DNA of 34,624 nucleotides from JBAYZQ01 sp041672385 (GTDB taxonomy: Bacteria > Spirochaetota > Spirochaetia > Sphaerochaetales > Sphaerochaetaceae), in assembly GCA_041672385.1 (NCBI GenBank), contig JBAYZQ010000006.1, forward strand, positions 1 through 34,624, read 5' to 3'. Below, one piece after another: positions 32,672 to 34,624 of this stretch (its first letter is position 1; every line of letters begins with the position of its first letter). A program made the translations under genes and the position numbers. The notes below the pieces were generated by a model. The model was not told the DNA's origin. It searched no databases and was given only the letters and a program-made list of their open reading frames with translations.

Positions 32672-33429
32672 TTTTTTTTATCATACCAGAATTCATAAAT
32701 CTTATGATTCTTACTTATTCCTTTTTTCTCAAATCCAGTTGTTGGACGCCATGATATTTTAACCTCTTTTTCATTTTTAAAGGGGTTGTTAAGATTTGGA
32801 TTGGAAGAAAAAACTTGTTTCATTTGAATAGCATAATCTTCCCAGTCAGTAACTGTGTAAATGTAACCCGAAGGTTTTAGTTTTTTTACTAGGAGCTTTA
32901 CAAACTCATCGTTAATTATTCTTCTCTTATTTTGCCTTTTTTTTTGCCACGGATCAGGAAAAAAAATATGAAAACCGGAGATTGAGTTGTCAAGAATAAG
33001 GTTTTCAATGGCTTCTACGGCATTAAAACGCATTAAACGAATATTTGTTAGTTTTTCTTCTTCTATTTTTTTTAACGTTTTTGAAAAACCAAAAAGAAAG
33101 ACTTCAAAGGCTATATAATTAATATTAGGATTTTCTTTGGCAATTTTTATAGTACTATCTCCCATTCCAAAACCAATTTCAATTACTACAGGAGCCGGTG
33201 AGAAGAAAATCTTATTAAAATCTAAATAATCATTACTCCAAGTTAAGCAATCTTTATAAAAATATTTTCTAAGAGCTTCAAATTGACTTGGTCTCAATCG
33301 TTGTCCCCTTAGTACAAAACTTTTTACGGGACGATTTTCTCCAGTTTTAGGAATTTCAATATGGTTTAACTCTGGGATTTCTATAAATAATTGTTCAAGT
33401 TCTGTTTTTTCGATTATTGGTTCTTTCAT
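32668..33429 (-). CDS. trmB: tRNA (guanine-N7-)-methyltransferase
   Basis: Methylates G46 of tRNA with S-adenosylmethionine. The 253-aa product has the SAM site VIEIGFGMGDS, the FEVF segment, and the family motif FFPDPWQKKRQNKRRI; the C-terminal YTVTDWEDYA segment is also typical. The N-terminal RPVKSFVLRGQRLRPSQ matches the RxxxLRxGRxTxxQ region of TrmB. Start ATG 33429 (MKEPIIEK) has AAAGGAAAG 4 nt upstream; a longer start at 33510 is rejected because the frame there crosses the fusA terminator. It is convergent with mfd, overlapping by 4 bp. A weak promoter (TGGACT, 17 nt, TATATT) overlaps that terminator. Confidence 0.93.
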   Translation of the reverse strand: MKEPIIEKTELEQLFIEIPELNHIEIPKTGENRPVKSFVLRGQRLRPSQFEALRKYFYKDCLTWSNDYLDFNKIFFSPAPVVIEIGFGMGDSTIKIAKENPNINYIAFEVFLFGFSKTLKKIEEEKLTNIRLMRFNAVEAIENLILDNSISGFHIFFPDPWQKKRQNKRRIINDEFVKLLVKKLKPSGYIYTVTDWEDYAIQMKQVFSSNPNLNNPFKNEKEVKISWRPTTGFEKKGISKNHKIYEFWYDKKN

Positions 33430-33465
33430 TTTCTTTCCTTTGATTTCTAAGAATATAGTAAAGAT

Positions 33466-33503
33466 TAAAAAAAAAGTCCATTCATTATAAAACGAATGGA
33501 CTT
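33466..33503 (-). terminator. Intrinsic terminator of the EF-G-like gene
   Basis: On the minus strand AAGTCCATTC and GAATGGACTT form a perfect 10-bp stem with a 10-nt loop, followed by a run of nine T's (counting the two in the stem). It begins 16 nt past the stop of the EF-G-like gene and separates it from trmB. Confidence 0.93.
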
Positions 33504-33519
33504 GAATCAAAAGGTAAGA

Positions 33520-34624
33520 TTATTCTGATTCTTTTTCAGCCTTAGCAGCTTTTATAATATCGTCTGCCATTTTCCCGCTAAGGGTTTCATAATGGTCAAA
33601 GTCCAATTCAAAAGAACCTGTACCACTTGTCATACTCTTAAGGTCAATTGCATAGTTAAGCATTTCACTTTGAGGAACCTCAGCTTTCACTTCAAGAAGG
33701 TCTCCTCCAATATCTTCTTGTCCCTGAACCCTTCCACGTTTACTAGAAAGATCACTAAGAATATCACCAAGATATTCATTTTCAATATAAACACTTAGCG
33801 TCATATAAGGTTCAAGAAGCACTGGACCTGCCTTTTCAATAGCTATTTTTAATGCTCCTTTTGCAGCAAGTTTAAAGGCCATTTCTGAAGAATCTACAGG
33901 GTGTTCTTTTCCATCAATAAGTGTAATTGAAATATCAACCATAGGATATCCAGCTAAGACCCCTTCTACCATTGCTTCATGAAAACCTTTTTCAATTCCA
34001 GGAATGTAACCTTTTGAGACGTTTCCACCTTTAACAGCATTTCTGAAGGCGTACATTTCACCTCTTTCTAAAGGTTCAATTTCAATGAGGACTTTTCCGT
34101 ACTGTCCATGTCCACCTGACTGTTTCTTATGGGCATACTCTGCAATTCCACTTTTTTTGGTTATGGTTTCACGGAAAGCAACTTTTGGAAGCTCAGTATT
34201 AATATTTATTTTTTGTTTATCTTTGATTTTATCCAAAACCATATTAATGTGAAGTTCCCCCATTCCTGAAACTACTGATTGTTTTGTTTCTTCATTAAAA
34301 GATAATTGGAATGTTAAATCTTCTTCAGTAATTTTATGAAGTGAGTCATTCATTTTATCTTCACTCTTTTTATCTCCCGCAGAAATCGCCAAAGCATAAA
34401 CTGGAGTAGGAAATTGTACAGGAAGGAAAGTATATTTCATTTCAGAAGAACCTAGAAGTGAACAGTTTGTTGCAGCGCTATTGCTTTTTGCAATAATACC
34501 AATGTCTCCGGCACAAAGCATGTCAGTTTCAATTAGTTTTTTTCCTACTGCACGGTAAAGTTTTCCAGGTCTTTCTTTTCGTCCCATTGTTGGGTTTGAT
34601 AATTCTGTATCTCCAGTAAGGGTT
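33520..34624 (-). CDS. fusA: Elongation factor G-like GTPase (3' part)
   Basis: About 367 codons are inside the window; the 5' part, with the GTPase domain, lies beyond the right edge. An ATG at 34587 is internal: the frame continues upstream through LTGDTELSNPT. What remains covers the end of domain II and domains III-V: the domain IV motif HKKQSGGHGQYGKV, the KGYIPGIEKGFHEAM and DGKEHPVDSSEMAFKLAAKG stretches, and EPYMTLSVYIENEYLGDI of domain V. The KKQSGGHGQYG and VDSSEMAFK forms match the EF-G2-type paralogues better than canonical EF-G (KQTGGSGQY). Some such paralogues act in recycling or have unclear roles. Which one this is cannot be settled without the GTPase domain. Confidence 0.88.
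   Translation of the reverse strand, partial: TLTGDTELSNPTMGRKERPGKLYRAVGKKLIETDMLCAGDIGIIAKSNSAATNCSLLGSSEMKYTFLPVQFPTPVYALAISAGDKKSEDKMNDSLHKITEEDLTFQLSFNEETKQSVVSGMGELHINMVLDKIKDKQKININTELPKVAFRETITKKSGIAEYAHKKQSGGHGQYGKVLIEIEPLERGEMYAFRNAVKGGNVSKGYIPGIEKGFHEAMVEGVLAGYPMVDISITLIDGKEHPVDSSEMAFKLAAKGALKIAIEKAGPVLLEPYMTLSVYIENEYLGDILSDLSSKRGRVQGQEDIGGDLLEVKAEVPQSEMLNYAIDLKSMTSGTGSFELDFDHYETLSGKMADDIIKAAKAEKESE

Noticed and set aside
33430..33510. N-terminal extension of TrmB from 33510
   Set aside because: The frame crosses the terminator hairpin of the EF-G-like gene; family start and ribosome binding site agree with 33429.
1..34624. Search for mobile elements, toxin-antitoxin, phage or defence genes
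   Set aside because: No transposase, integrase, toxin-antitoxin pair, restriction or CRISPR-associated protein was recognised; XPB helicase is the nearest to a defence-like gene, but its setting is housekeeping.

Overview
The window is 34.6 kb of AT-rich bacterial chromosome (about one third G+C by eye) densely filled with housekeeping genes on both strands. I see no transposase, integrase, phage gene, CRISPR array, tRNA or rRNA. Several features point to a spirochaete of the Treponema type: a fused AroD-AroE protein, a bacterial XPB helicase followed by a Helicase_C_3-like partner, a FemAB-type peptidoglycan peptide ligase, the order frr-uppS-cdsA-dxr-rseP next to rpsB-tsf, and a tiny AURKAIP1/COX24-type ribosomal protein. 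This is inference from gene content; I cannot name a species.

Layout. 1-441 (-) is the 5' part of hflK. 580-3899 (+) is metG and a FemAB ligase, running tail-to-tail into murD (-). Between murD and the rpsF operon sits a 30-codon basic protein gene (-) with its own terminator. 5684-9938 (+) is rpsF-ssb-rpsR-(DUF2232-like membrane protein)-rplI-dnaB, led by a structured 5' UTR that could be an S6:S18 autoregulatory site. 9940-14532 (-) is frr-uppS-cdsA-dxr-rseP: ribosome recycling, undecaprenyl diphosphate, CDP-diacylglycerol, the MEP pathway and a site-2 protease. 14647-19028 (-) is ABC-F, maf, then rpsB-tsf, with a hairpin-rich rpsB leader. 19178-20623 (+) is aroDE. 20620-26229 (-) is a compact operon of a small membrane protein, an aroK-like kinase, aroC, xpb and the xpb partner. 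26299-27450 (+) is a dNTP triphosphohydrolase, tail-to-tail with nrdR (-). 28068-32671 (+) is a possible wHTH-ACT protein, a Vut_1 transporter and mfd. 32668-33429 (-) is trmB, and the right edge is the 3' part of an EF-G-like gene (-).

The genes cover translation (metG, five ribosomal proteins counting the tiny one, tsf, frr, EF-G-like), cell envelope (murD, FemAB, uppS, cdsA, rseP), aromatic amino acid precursors (aroDE, aroK, aroC), and DNA maintenance and nucleotide pools (dnaB, ssb, mfd, xpb, dgt, nrdR).

I found no wholly new multi-gene system. The observations most worth a second look are the XPB/partner pair inside a shikimate operon, the AroK-like kinase lacking two expected shikimate-binding arginines, the tiny ribosomal protein gene, the rpsF and rpsB leaders, the wHTH-ACT protein, and a window-wide pattern: all five tail-to-tail gene pairs overlap or lie within 1 bp with no terminator, while all four intrinsic terminators lie between co-directional genes.
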